Assembly (NCBI GenBank): GCA_041821185.1
Contig: JBGUBD010000001.1
Location: forward strand, 310,001-374,000
Length of the DNA stretch: 64,000 nt
From: Phycisphaerales bacterium AB-hyl4
GTDB lineage: Bacteria; Planctomycetota; Phycisphaerae; Phycisphaerales; Phycisphaeraceae
Reading direction: 5' to 3'
The notes below the pieces were generated by a model, which was not told the origin of the DNA, searched no databases, and worked only from the letters and a program-made list of their open reading frames with translations. Positions 36,701 through 44,688 of the stretch are shown one piece after another; positions within the stretch are counted from its first letter, which is position 1, and each line of letters opens with the position of its first letter. The position numbers and the translations under genes are program-made.

Positions 36701-37576
36701 GCCGCCCGCAGCCTGTAACCGCTTGATCGCTCCGCGGACGACCTTGGCGGTACAGACATCCTCGGTTGGTTCTGCTGTGCTCAGCCGGCGTATGGTGCAC
36801 TTATCGTCACCGACATTCACCACTTCGTAGACCGCTCCACGCGGACTCGTGAAAAGATTTCGTTCGGCCTGGTACTCCCGCATCAAGGCGAAAAAATCTT
36901 TGCTCGCCTGTGCGGGCGGAATGGGATCCGCCTTTTGATGATGGTCCACCCAACGCCGGTACCATGTCAGCACCTGCGTCAGATCATCAGTCAGCTCGTC
37001 CGCACGCGCTTCAACCTCGTCTGCTGGTACGAAACGCTCCAATACCAAGCCGTCGGCACAAGCCCGGGCGAAGCCAGCAGCCGGTTGAACCGTAGGGCGA
37101 GGTTGGGGGCCGGTGGCCAGCCAGAATCGACCGAAATCCTCCCCCGTATCCAGTTGATTCTCCATTTCGGCAACCAGCTGCCCGACCAGCTCCGACCGAT
37201 CTTGTTTCTGACTGCCCGTAGCCGAAATGCCGAAGCCGAGGCGAATCCCCGGTTTGCCGGTCGGCGAGCCGGTGGTCTGATCCTGCATCAGATGGATCAC
37301 GACGTAGGCGCCCTTGCTGGCTTGGGTCGTCTCCCGTTCATCGAAGATCGCCACCCAGGGCAGGCTCGCCCACTGCCCCTTGCCGCAGGATGCGTCCGCC
37401 TTCCAATACGGACTCGGCACCAAGGCGTCAGCAAGAGATGCCGCGTCCTCAGCCAAGCGTCGTGCGAGGCGCACCTGCTCCGTATCGCCCGACAGAACTT
37501 CCGGCCGACTTGGGATAATGTCCAAGAGCCGTTTGGCTGTGGACCAGAAATGCTTTTCGTTTGAACCCTCGGTCAC
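33779..37576 (-). CDS. mcrB: McrB-type AAA+ GTPase with EVE-like insertion
   Basis: A protein of about 1265 residues. Residues about 50-180 resemble the MrcB N-terminal (DUF3578) domain (QWASLPWVAIFDERET, GFGISATGSQ). A long helical region runs from 230 to 700. The AAA+ domain starts with Walker A LYGPPGTGKTYNAV near residue 735; Walker B LIIDEINRGNISK is near 1025. Between them, at about 850-970, lies a PUA/EVE-like stretch (VWKMSLGN, ILLGYGDDIDFSKC, KIGDLVVISDG, RAIGRIAGDYQ). EVE domains bind modified bases. The sensor/arginine-finger motif LGTMNTADRSIAFLDVALRRRF is intact. GTG 37576 after GGGGGGA is preferred to ATG 37600. Confidence 0.9.
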   Translation of the reverse strand: MTEGSNEKHFWSTAKRLLDIIPSRPEVLSGDTEQVRLARRLAEDAASLADALVPSPYWKADASCGKGQWASLPWVAIFDERETTQASKGAYVVIHLMQDQTTGSPTGKPGIRLGFGISATGSQKQDRSELVGQLVAEMENQLDTGEDFGRFWLATGPQPRPTVQPAAGFARACADGLVLERFVPADEVEARADELTDDLTQVLTWYRRWVDHHQKADPIPPAQASKDFFALMREYQAERNLFTSPRGAVYEVVNVGDDKCTIRRLSTAEPTEDVCTAKVVRGAIKRLQAAGGSMPVGDLAEQLNRSRAVMAAILQAPCAGLTADRASARLINNPDDAASLLRDYLGSLRVDRSTGAPKLYKPAMVDVVLAGIESGEVTHNRIDFDWLAGRFRERMAEFGQTVTDTQAAMVAFHLSSEPFWLLSYQQGAEIITTSTGLSADGFRSRIRQISIRQPFWETLQAPSRLGAIRNHLQQTWWPSDGVDMNVKLDEGLLARAAKETIRPWLIDKRKLDDTKAEGYHHQQVIPRAQPHLTREALEADAVGHVTEAIKASANLLSQYEHLHPVEFLAQVDAAEARTHLLDLLHGDDPVVERIRHFLDWGGFRKGGDGRKIGFNGTIVSYLLAMSNPAEHAFCKPEVYRAAALALLGPEAVVADPAERIEHATALYRVALALLKEKHALPFTDLMHVHISFYIVKNGAGGYPNWEQLRETMIGRKPKRVTMSSTNHLNLVLYGPPGTGKTYNAVREAVRLCDGQLPDEHDQVLNRFRRLQEDGRIGFVTFHQSYGYEDFMEGISPAIEDAEAEVSDDENSEGGDIRYQCRDGVFKKMCNLAKSHISRPRKQVNVDPAKVAVWKMSLGNTADPEQSAIYDECLENNYILLGYGDDIDFSKCNSRSAVHQLHLKEYGHPKRLKTSASLVHALKHQMKIGDLVVISDGNFKFRAIGRIAGDYQFLQNEDRESYRQMRPVEWLVVCDESLPREKISTKVFSQRTIHRLNHQSLKLDALRDMLSAKDNGANQVLPYVLIIDEINRGNISKILGELITLLEPDKRLGEPNELKITLPYSGDSFGVPANLHVLGTMNTADRSIAFLDVALRRRFVFREMMPELGVIRHLVGDNGRIGDVDVAKVLETINRRIELLFDRDHQIGHSYLLGVQTLADLRDVFVSTVIPLLQEYFYEDWAKVCAVLGCPYDSETGKVKQVTPIIQTELLSADDLLDGDLSDMENRVRCHVSSDFCQATDEETLEPYFHGVTGRPVKSAQLLANL

Positions 37577-37949
37577 CTCGTCCCCCCTGTACGCAGTCAT
37601 TCAGATGGGTTTCCGTTGGGAGTCTCCCAAGGCGCGATGCATTTACCAGTATGCCTACGATCGCTCGTGCTGTCCATCGCTGCGCGCGCCAAGCCAACAT
37701 TGGAACGTTTGATACATGTCATGGACGCAATATCCAATGTGGTCGTAACTCGCAGGAATCGTAGTCGGTAAAGGTGCGGCGGCAAGAGTCCGCGTCCGCC
37801 TCAGCTGTTCAGGAGTAGTTGGGCACGGCCACCCTCAATCACCGTTGATCACCTTTGCTGCGTTACCGGCGTATGTACAGCAGGCATTCTGACACGTAAA
37901 TCGGCATGAGACTATTCGGCGGTGCTTTTTTAAAAGCCTTGATACAGGG
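37577..37949. other. intergenic stretch upstream of mcrBC
   Basis: No gene seen. GCTTTT and AAAAGC arms (37925-37938) form a small palindrome just after the kinase stop. The rest is presumed promoter region for mcrBC. Confidence 0.4.
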
Positions 37950-39407
37950 TCATCGCTGACGCTGAATCAGCGCGTGGAGCTCACCTAAAGCCATCTCAAG
38001 TTGGCCACAGAGGTCGCTGGAGATCTGTTTGACGGTCGCCGCTAAGGCGGCGCTGCCCGTTGGCTCAATACAGTGGGTACCCCACAACGTTTTATGGTGA
38101 TTGAATGGTACGGGCGGATTTGCATCAATTCGAGCGATCCCCGGTGTTGAACTTTCGCGGTTCGTTAGTCGTCCTGTCGATAAGTAGAGGGTTAGGCATA
38201 TCTCAGTGGTTGAGTCAGCAAACGCAACGGCATGAATCTGCACAGCCAGTGCCTCGAACAATCCGCCTGCTCCCTGGCAGTAACATCCATATGTCATATT
38301 CACGGTCGAGAGGCGATCCTCGCGGCGTGTGACAATTGTCTGCGACTGTCCTGGTGCGGTTGGGAGCTTTCTAAGCGACCAGTCCTTGGCTCGCTTCCCA
38401 TGAGCTACTGATGCGGCTTGCTTGAGGAACCATTCCACACCAGGCTGGAGCCGGTCAAATGCAGTGTTGGCTGCTTTCTTCGACTCTTCGTGTTCAGTAA
38501 CCTTTGCCCGCGACGCCGCAGAAAATGCAGCAAATCGTTTTTTCATATCCTCAAGATGTGCCGGCTTCTTGTCATCAGGCATCGACACTAGCTCCATCCA
38601 TTTCGTCAACTCTTTATGCATCTCAACAATAGTTGGCCGATTCTCTGGCGCAGTACGTGTTGCCACGTCAAGCAGATACTCGATGAGTCGCACTTCTGCG
38701 TGCGAGCAGTACGTTCCCAGCCGCAAACGGCTATCGCCGATGTCGAGGCGACCAGGAAGCGGCCATTTCTTGTCAGCAGCCAACACCCACAACGTCTTTG
38801 CAAAGGAGTACACATCACCAGGCCGGGCATCAACGTCTGCGGCGTCGCCCAATAACTCAGGTGCGACAAAAAGTGCTGGCCCCATTCGTTCATCAGGTGT
38901 CGTCACGTCGAGCTTGCCGGGAAAATCGACGAGCCCAAAATCGCTGAGAACAGGTCTGCCATCAAGAGAAAGTATGTTGTCAGGTTTAATATCACGATGC
39001 GCTGCTCCATCGCCGTGTAGCCGAACCAATGTCTGGGCCACCGGTATCAGAATGCCGACTACAACCTCTAAGCGAGATCGTGATGGATCCATGAGAGTCG
39101 AGATTGAGGTAGCGAGTGGCATAACGTACCAAGGTCGATCCTCTTCGCTCGGACTTTCTGGAAGATGTTGATCGAGGATTGGCATGATTCCATCATTCCC
39201 GTTTGATAAGACGAATGTCACCTCGTCCCGAAAGCGCTGATAGCGTTCAAAGCCAAACCGATGTGGGTTTAACAGTTTTATTGCACGAGTAACGTCGTTT
39301 TCGTCAATGTGCTGAACCTTCCAAACCCTCGAGTTCCCACCCCGGCTTACCTCGTTAGAAATGATTTCCCACGGCCCGAACCGATTTCCCTGTTTTACCT
39401 TGGCCAT
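37950..39407 (-). CDS. soluble serine/threonine protein kinase with unknown C-terminal domain
   Basis: A 485-residue Hanks-type kinase. The glycine loop is SRGGNSRVWKV (21-31), the ATP lysine K44 is in RAIKLL, the catalytic loop HRDIKPDN has D139, and the metal loop SDFGLVD has D156. All core residues are present, so it should be active. There is no membrane segment, unlike PknB-type kinases. Residues 285-485 form an unrecognised C-terminal domain starting with a helical region. Its position between McrBC and an Mrr-type nuclease suggests a defence role, like kinase-based phage defence (Stk2, BREX-associated PglW), but no direct evidence is in the sequence. GGAGAATA precedes the ATG. Confidence 0.88.
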   Translation of the reverse strand: MAKVKQGNRFGPWEIISNEVSRGGNSRVWKVQHIDENDVTRAIKLLNPHRFGFERYQRFRDEVTFVLSNGNDGIMPILDQHLPESPSEEDRPWYVMPLATSISTLMDPSRSRLEVVVGILIPVAQTLVRLHGDGAAHRDIKPDNILSLDGRPVLSDFGLVDFPGKLDVTTPDERMGPALFVAPELLGDAADVDARPGDVYSFAKTLWVLAADKKWPLPGRLDIGDSRLRLGTYCSHAEVRLIEYLLDVATRTAPENRPTIVEMHKELTKWMELVSMPDDKKPAHLEDMKKRFAAFSAASRAKVTEHEESKKAANTAFDRLQPGVEWFLKQAASVAHGKRAKDWSLRKLPTAPGQSQTIVTRREDRLSTVNMTYGCYCQGAGGLFEALAVQIHAVAFADSTTEICLTLYLSTGRLTNRESSTPGIARIDANPPVPFNHHKTLWGTHCIEPTGSAALAATVKQISSDLCGQLEMALGELHALIQRQR

Positions 39408-39763
39408 TGCTATTCTCCAATGAGGATAAGATGGACTTCTTGCCCGAATCGAATTTTAACCATGAAAGCAGACTGTTTAACCGTGTAAACGTTAATCACA
39501 CCCCAGCTGGACATTAAAAGGTGATCCCACCCTTTCAACTTCGACGAGGCGGGATTGCGTGGTAGTTGATTGGGTGGGGATGGTTGCCTCAGCCTTGCAC
39601 TGACTTGCCGCGGTGTTGAGTCGATAGGCAAGACACGTGTCGGCGACTGTTGTACGTCGCGATGCAGGATCGGTTGCAGAACCGGGGTTCGCCGTCGACT
39701 GTTCCCATTGGGCGCACGTCCAGATTGTCTGGCCTTTCTTGCTCATGCTTTGGCGGTCTCCAA
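39408..39763. other. intergenic stretch with possible IS21-family remnant
   Basis: No intact gene. On the minus strand around 39540-39490, GGTGGGATCACCTTTTAATG followed by CAGCTGGGGTG resembles the end region of decayed IS21-type elements, where GGGATCA...TTTT...TGTCC units repeat. The match is from memory of such ends and is weak. Confidence 0.25.
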
Positions 39764-40633
39764 TCAGGTCATGGCCTTCGTGGAGCGGCACGCGGGGAAG
39801 GTTGTGCAGCCCCAGAAGGATTTGCCGGCGTGCTTGCCCTGCCGGGCCGTTCGTTGCACCATCGCGGCACCACACGCGGGGCATGGTGCCGTGGCATCGG
39901 TCCCCGGGTCCGGCGGCTGGGCCGACGGGGCCGGCGTCGCTGCTGGCGCAGCCGGTTTGTCTGGCATGTGTTGAACGCTGGCAATCAGCTCGGCCAGCTG
40001 GGGGCCGTCGATTACGCGGATGCCGTTGGCCTCGGCAAAGGCGGTGGCCTCGCGCGTCAGCTGGCCGCTGGTGGCCAGGACCACTTCATCCGCCTGTTGA
40101 GCCACCTGCACGCCGAGTAGCTCGCGCACGATCTTGACGCCGACTTTCCACGACTTCCACTGCTTGGCCTGCACCAGCGTCCGTCGGCCGGCCTTCTCCA
40201 GAACCAGGTCAACGCCGCCATCGGCGCCGGCCGCGGTGATGTACACGCGGTAGCCCTGCCAACGGAACGCCTCGGCCAGCAGCTGCTCGAAATCCTGCCA
40301 TGAGAGGGCGCGGATGCTGTCGATGCCGGTCTGGCGGTCGAGGCGGCGGGCGTCGACGGCCTTCCGGACCAGCGCGGCGAGCCACAGCACGGCCACGAAG
40401 CCGGCGGCGAACGGCGCGAGCATGGCGGAGACGTCGCTCACGATGCCGAAGAACTGCTGGAGGAACGGCTCGGTATCCTCACCGCTGAGCAGGTTGAGCA
40501 CGCCCGGCACCACCCACGCGAAGAGGATCCACGCGATCAGGATGCACGGCGGCCCCACCCACCACGGCATCGCGCGGAGGAAAGCGAACAATCCATCCAG
40601 AAAACGATCAGCGTCCGATTTACGTCGCGGCAT
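39764..40633 (-). CDS. membrane-anchored Mrr-type restriction endonuclease with zinc ribbon
   Basis: A 289-residue protein. Two membrane helices lie at about residues 23-47 and 68-92. An Mrr_cat PD-(D/E)XK nuclease domain follows (FEQLLAEAFRWQGYRV, GGVDLVLEKAGRRTLVQAKQ) with catalytic D142 and Q155-x-K157. A C-terminal four-cysteine zinc ribbon (CPACGAAM, then WGCTTFPAC) resembles topoisomerase C4 fingers. Such proteins are predicted membrane-bound nucleases that attack modified or incoming DNA. ATG 40633 after GGGGGAT is preferred to an upstream ATG at 40663. Confidence 0.88.
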   Translation of the reverse strand: MPRRKSDADRFLDGLFAFLRAMPWWVGPPCILIAWILFAWVVPGVLNLLSGEDTEPFLQQFFGIVSDVSAMLAPFAAGFVAVLWLAALVRKAVDARRLDRQTGIDSIRALSWQDFEQLLAEAFRWQGYRVYITAAGADGGVDLVLEKAGRRTLVQAKQWKSWKVGVKIVRELLGVQVAQQADEVVLATSGQLTREATAFAEANGIRVIDGPQLAELIASVQHMPDKPAAPAATPAPSAQPPDPGTDATAPCPACGAAMVQRTARQGKHAGKSFWGCTTFPACRSTKAMT

Positions 40634-40840
40634 CAGGATCCCCCAGTTACTTGCGATCATCAACAGGTCGCGCGGGATAGCGAGTTGCGTGAACCGGCCA
40701 TTTCATATACTTCCCATTGAACATCTGCGTTATTACTCCCATCTTTCCGCGCATCGTTGCAAGGCTCCGGCACCGTCCCCCGCAACGACATCTCTGATGC
40801 CGGAGTGTGAGGTTAGATTCCCATGGCATTCCTGCGGTGT

Positions 40841-43168
40841 TTACGTGGGCTGGCATTGCTTACACATACGCCGCTTATGCTCTGAATCCATCCCTTCAAT
40901 TAACTGAAGCAGCGCGTCGGCAGCATCCTTTGTCTCTTCTACAGTCATGCTGGACGTGGAGACCAGATCCTCGATATTGTCACCGTGCGATTCAACGTGC
41001 GCAAGCCGCTCCAGCGCACGAATCCGCATCTCATCCATCATGATTGCGGAGGCATCCCGCGCGACCTGGTCGACCTTACTACTTAATCCGTCTGGCCCCG
41101 GCAGTTTGAAAGCCAGAAATACCTCTAACACCTTTCGTAGCACGTTTGGCATTACGAAGAAATAATTCGCGCGTTCTTCTTCGGACGATAGGAACCTCAG
41201 AATCATATGAAACAAGAAATGATATTCGGACTCATAGTCACGCAGATGCTTGGGCAGCTCCACAATCCTCGATCGACGTGACTTGCTGCCGTTCGGCTGT
41301 ACGGTATCAATGAAAAACATTGCCGCAGTTGCGTCGTTAACATCCTTGCCTCGTCTTGCCATCTCATTCTCGGTGTTTCTCCGCATCCATTTTTTAACCT
41401 CATTCATTACCTGAACACTATGTGTCATGACAATCAATTGCGCGACATTGTTCAGGGATCGAATCATTCCGCACGCGTAGTTCATCGACCGCGTGTCGAG
41501 ACTTGAGATAGGATCATCTAAAACAACAACGAGGTTATTCCGTCTTCGCCCTTCGCCTTCAAGCATCACAAAGAAATAGCAGAGGGTGATCGCATTCTTT
41601 TCACCTTCACTTGGTGGTCCCACGATGACTTTGCCATGTCGCCGTATCTCGTACCCGTTCTCATTAGCGGCGATTTCAAGCTCTTTGTGTCCCAGATATC
41701 TGTAGATCATTACGTTGATGTGTACTGCTGCCGGACCATGCTGACGCATCTGCTGTGCAAGCTCGTCAATCTCCTCTTCAAGCACACGGCTACGAGCACG
41801 AAGTCTTTTGCCAAGCTGCTCCGCTCTGGCGGCCGCTTGCTTCAGATCGAAATACTTGGAGTACTCTTCTGCCAAGTAATGCTTTTTTATTGCAGCATGA
41901 GCTTGTTCAACATTCTCTGCAAACCTGTCATGCTCGTGATTGTGGGATTCGACAATCACGTTGAACGCATCGACCGAGGAGCTGAATTCTTCCCACCATT
42001 GTTCAGCCAACGACTGGCTCGGCAGTTCGGCGCCATCAAGACGGACATGTGGTGATTGAATCTTTGTGTCGGCCAATTCAATGGCCCGTTTCACGTATCC
42101 TCGGCCGGCACCTATTTGTGATTTTAGGTCGCTACGGATGGCAGTGAAATGCACCCGCTGACTCTCCACAAGATCATTTGGCGACGGAAGTGTCGACGTC
42201 AATTTGTCGAGTTCGTCGAGCAGTGACTCGGCTCGCTGTTTAAATGCCCGAATGTTATTGGTCATATCGTCATAGCGATCATCAATGGCTGCTTCGAGTG
42301 TCTGGAGCCGATCAGGAGGCAACTCGGAGCCGCAGAACAGGCATGACGTGAGCTGTTGATGGCTGTGGTACTCTAATCCGTGTTTCACCCACGGCACCAT
42401 CGCTTCGTGATGCTGAAGTGCTTCGAGTGAGATCGTCCCAAGCGTCATGTGTGCGATGGCATGCAGATCCTTTACCAGCGCATGTAGGCTAATGGAGGGG
42501 TGAGGTAACGGTACGAGCTTTGGCAATGGGGCGTCTTGTTTTATTACCCCACGCACAGATGCGAGCTCATCATCGGCGATCAGGTTGTTCACAGCCGGCT
42601 TGTATTCCTTGTAGTCGAAGGTAAGGTTGGTGGCGATGTAACGTCGCCCCAAACCTAACTCGTTCGCTATTAGCCGGGCACGTTCGGTTTTATGTTCGGA
42701 GAACTCCTTGTCTACATGACGGAATATCGACATGACACGTTGTTGGCGACGATTTATTAAAACCTTCCTGGCTTGTTTTGTTTCGATTGCCTCAGAGAGG
42801 TGCTTCTGTTCTTTGCTCAGGTACAGAATGGGGGCGGCTTCGCCCTCGATCCAGCGAAAATTCTGTGCGACAAAATCCGTGTTGAAGACCAAAACGCGTT
42901 CGGCGAACTCTGGATTAAGTGAATCTGGGCGTAGAGTGGTGCCGTCGGTCAACTTTACTGTGAAGTCGCTCGTTTTTGACCACGTTTCATGACGTTGTCC
43001 CGTACCGAGACATCCAAGCACCCGTGATAGAGTTGTCTTACCGCATCCATTAAAGCCGTATATAAGATTATGCTTGCGCAACACTGGCACCTGCGACGAG
43101 GCGGTGTACCCGGGGAACACAGGGAGCTCGGTTAGTGCTTCAATCCTCTGAATGCTCGAACGCTGCAT
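40841..43168 (-). CDS. RloC/PrrC-like AAA_13 ATPase with zinc hook
   Basis: A protein of about 775 residues. Walker A is YGFNGCGKTTLSRVLG near residue 40, and the ABC-type signature PSEGEKNAITLCYFF and Walker B LVVVLDDPISSLD occur in the second half. Long coiled-coil arms between them contain SCLFCGSELP near residue 274, a CxxC zinc hook. This is the layout of RloC, an anticodon-nuclease toxin regulated by DNA damage. The C-terminal RDYESEYHFLFHMI is shared by the AAA_13 family; whether the RloC nuclease triad is complete cannot be judged by eye. ATG 43168 follows GGAAAGG. It is a candidate abortive-infection gene. Confidence 0.8.
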   Translation of the reverse strand: MQRSSIQRIEALTELPVFPGYTASSQVPVLRKHNLIYGFNGCGKTTLSRVLGCLGTGQRHETWSKTSDFTVKLTDGTTLRPDSLNPEFAERVLVFNTDFVAQNFRWIEGEAAPILYLSKEQKHLSEAIETKQARKVLINRRQQRVMSIFRHVDKEFSEHKTERARLIANELGLGRRYIATNLTFDYKEYKPAVNNLIADDELASVRGVIKQDAPLPKLVPLPHPSISLHALVKDLHAIAHMTLGTISLEALQHHEAMVPWVKHGLEYHSHQQLTSCLFCGSELPPDRLQTLEAAIDDRYDDMTNNIRAFKQRAESLLDELDKLTSTLPSPNDLVESQRVHFTAIRSDLKSQIGAGRGYVKRAIELADTKIQSPHVRLDGAELPSQSLAEQWWEEFSSSVDAFNVIVESHNHEHDRFAENVEQAHAAIKKHYLAEEYSKYFDLKQAAARAEQLGKRLRARSRVLEEEIDELAQQMRQHGPAAVHINVMIYRYLGHKELEIAANENGYEIRRHGKVIVGPPSEGEKNAITLCYFFVMLEGEGRRRNNLVVVLDDPISSLDTRSMNYACGMIRSLNNVAQLIVMTHSVQVMNEVKKWMRRNTENEMARRGKDVNDATAAMFFIDTVQPNGSKSRRSRIVELPKHLRDYESEYHFLFHMILRFLSSEEERANYFFVMPNVLRKVLEVFLAFKLPGPDGLSSKVDQVARDASAIMMDEMRIRALERLAHVESHGDNIEDLVSTSSMTVEETKDAADALLQLIEGMDSEHKRRMCKQCQPT

Positions 43169-43816
43169 AACGATCGACCTTTCCATGAATGCGATGCTGG
43201 TCATGACTCTGTGACTTGAAGCAGGCAATGCAACCAGTAGGTTTCCAGCGAGTTGTTGATGTCAGCTGAAATGCAGTAGAGATGCACGCTTGTTGACGCC
43301 GGGTGACAGCTGTGGGTCTGTCGACAGATCGCCTTCATTGGTTGTAGGTCGACCACCGGGGCCGTTTTTCGACAACCACCTGTATAAGCGAAGTAATCCG
43401 CCTCCTGCCGCAACTTCCATGGGGTTGGGGATGATCGCCGAAGGTTGGATTCTGCGAAACTATGACGGCTCGTATGGTTTGAGAGCACATCGCCAATTGC
43501 CACGCAGCGAACAGGGGTATCTACGGACTGCCAGCAATGGTTAGCCGGGGTCGTGGCCCACATAGATAAGAACGCACGCCCCCCTGATGTCCCCCTGCGG
43601 AAGTTCATGTTGCCGATTCTAAGCCAAGTTGGCTTTTCTTGCCGCAATCGACCTTAGACGAATGTCGTCAGTGGCCGCTTGGGCCACGGTTCGAACCAAA
43701 TAGTGTGATGGCTTTAGTCCAGCAAGAACGGGGGCGTTAAGTTTTATTGTGTCGACAACTGACTTTTCGCACAACAGTTGCGGTTATTGACGTGGCTGAG
43801 AAGGTCGGGTTGACCT
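43169..43816. other. intergenic stretch between the RloC-like gene and imuA
   Basis: Divergent region of about 650 bases. A minus-strand open frame (43201-43647) has no ribosome site and no family features. Nothing else recognised. Confidence 0.4.
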
Positions 43817-43845
43817 TGACACCTCGATAGTATTGTACTACCTAA
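43817..43845 (+). promoter_or_regulatory. imuA promoter with overlapping inverted-repeat operator
   Basis: TTGACA (43817-43822), 17 bp, TACCTA (43840-43845). The spacer contains TAGTA-TTG-TACTA (43829-43841), a perfect inverted repeat overlapping the -10. The predicted start site is 5-7 bases before the imuA ATG, so the message would be nearly leaderless. The palindrome is a candidate LexA-type SOS operator because ImuA-ImuB-DnaE2 cassettes are LexA-controlled elsewhere. Confidence 0.5.
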
Positions 43846-43857
43846 CTTATACCGTAC

Positions 43858-44688
43858 ATGCGTGCCGTTCCTCACGATCTTGTGCAGTTGACCGAGCGGG
43901 TTCGAGCGATCGAACAGGCCGGCGGTGGCGGTGGCGCTTCAGCTTCGCAGGTCGTGACCGGCTGGACGGCGGTGGATGCGGCGCTGGGCGGCGGGCTGGT
44001 GGCCGGGGTGGTGCACGAGTGGTTTGGCGGGGAGCCGGCGGGGCCGGGGCAGGCGGCGGACGAAGCCCCACCGCTGACGGTGCTGATGCACTTGGCTCGG
44101 CAGGCGATGGGCGGTGGGCCGCGCGGGGGTTGGTGTGTGTGGGTGGGCCGGGGGTGCTGGCCACATCCGCATGGGCTGGTGGATGAGCAGGCGGCCGTGC
44201 TGGAGCGATGCCTGTGGGTGGATCCGCCGACGGCGGCGTTTCGGGTGTGGGCGATCGACCTGGCGGCGCGGTGTGCGGGGGTGGCGGTGGTGGTGGCCGA
44301 TGGCAGTGGGCTGGACATGGCGGCGACGCGGCGGCTGCAGCTGGCGGCGGAGGCGGGCGGGACGTTGGTGTTGCTGGCGCGGCCGGCGAAGGAGCGGGTG
44401 AAGCGGTCGGCGGCGAGCACGCGGTGGGCGGTCACGCCGGCGGTCAGCGACACGAACACGCCGCGGTGGGAGTTGGCATTGTGGCGCTGCAAGGGTGTGC
44501 AGCAGCGGGTCGGCCAGGAGGGCCAGCAGACAGTGTGGTGGCTGGAAGGAAAACACACCCGTGGGAAAGGTCTTGTCGTTATACCTACCGCACCTGACGA
44601 TCGACCGCCCCCGGAAGTTGCACCCTCGGAAGCTGCCGAACCAGGCCCGGCATCGCCTTCCGTCGAGGCAAGGCAGCGGCGGGCGTAG
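43858..44688 (+). CDS. imuA: ImuA, RecA-like component of the translesion mutasome
   Basis: A 276-residue RecA/SulA-like protein. The RecA-like start GWTAVDAALGGGLVAGVVHEW lacks a true Walker A (GxxxxGKT), as ImuA usually does. VWAIDLAARCAGVAVVVADG and LVLLARPAKER follow. ImuA works with ImuB and DnaE2 in damage-induced mutagenesis. The first gene of a three-gene cassette, it ends 128 bases inside imuB. GC content and codon use are high, unlike the neighbouring RloC-like gene. Confidence 0.9.
   Translation: MRAVPHDLVQLTERVRAIEQAGGGGGASASQVVTGWTAVDAALGGGLVAGVVHEWFGGEPAGPGQAADEAPPLTVLMHLARQAMGGGPRGGWCVWVGRGCWPHPHGLVDEQAAVLERCLWVDPPTAAFRVWAIDLAARCAGVAVVVADGSGLDMAATRRLQLAAEAGGTLVLLARPAKERVKRSAASTRWAVTPAVSDTNTPRWELALWRCKGVQQRVGQEGQQTVWWLEGKHTRGKGLVVIPTAPDDRPPPEVAPSEAAEPGPASPSVEARQRRA

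Noticed and set aside
43201..43647. A 148-residue minus-strand open frame before the RloC-like gene
   Set aside because: No ribosome site, odd composition and no domain features.
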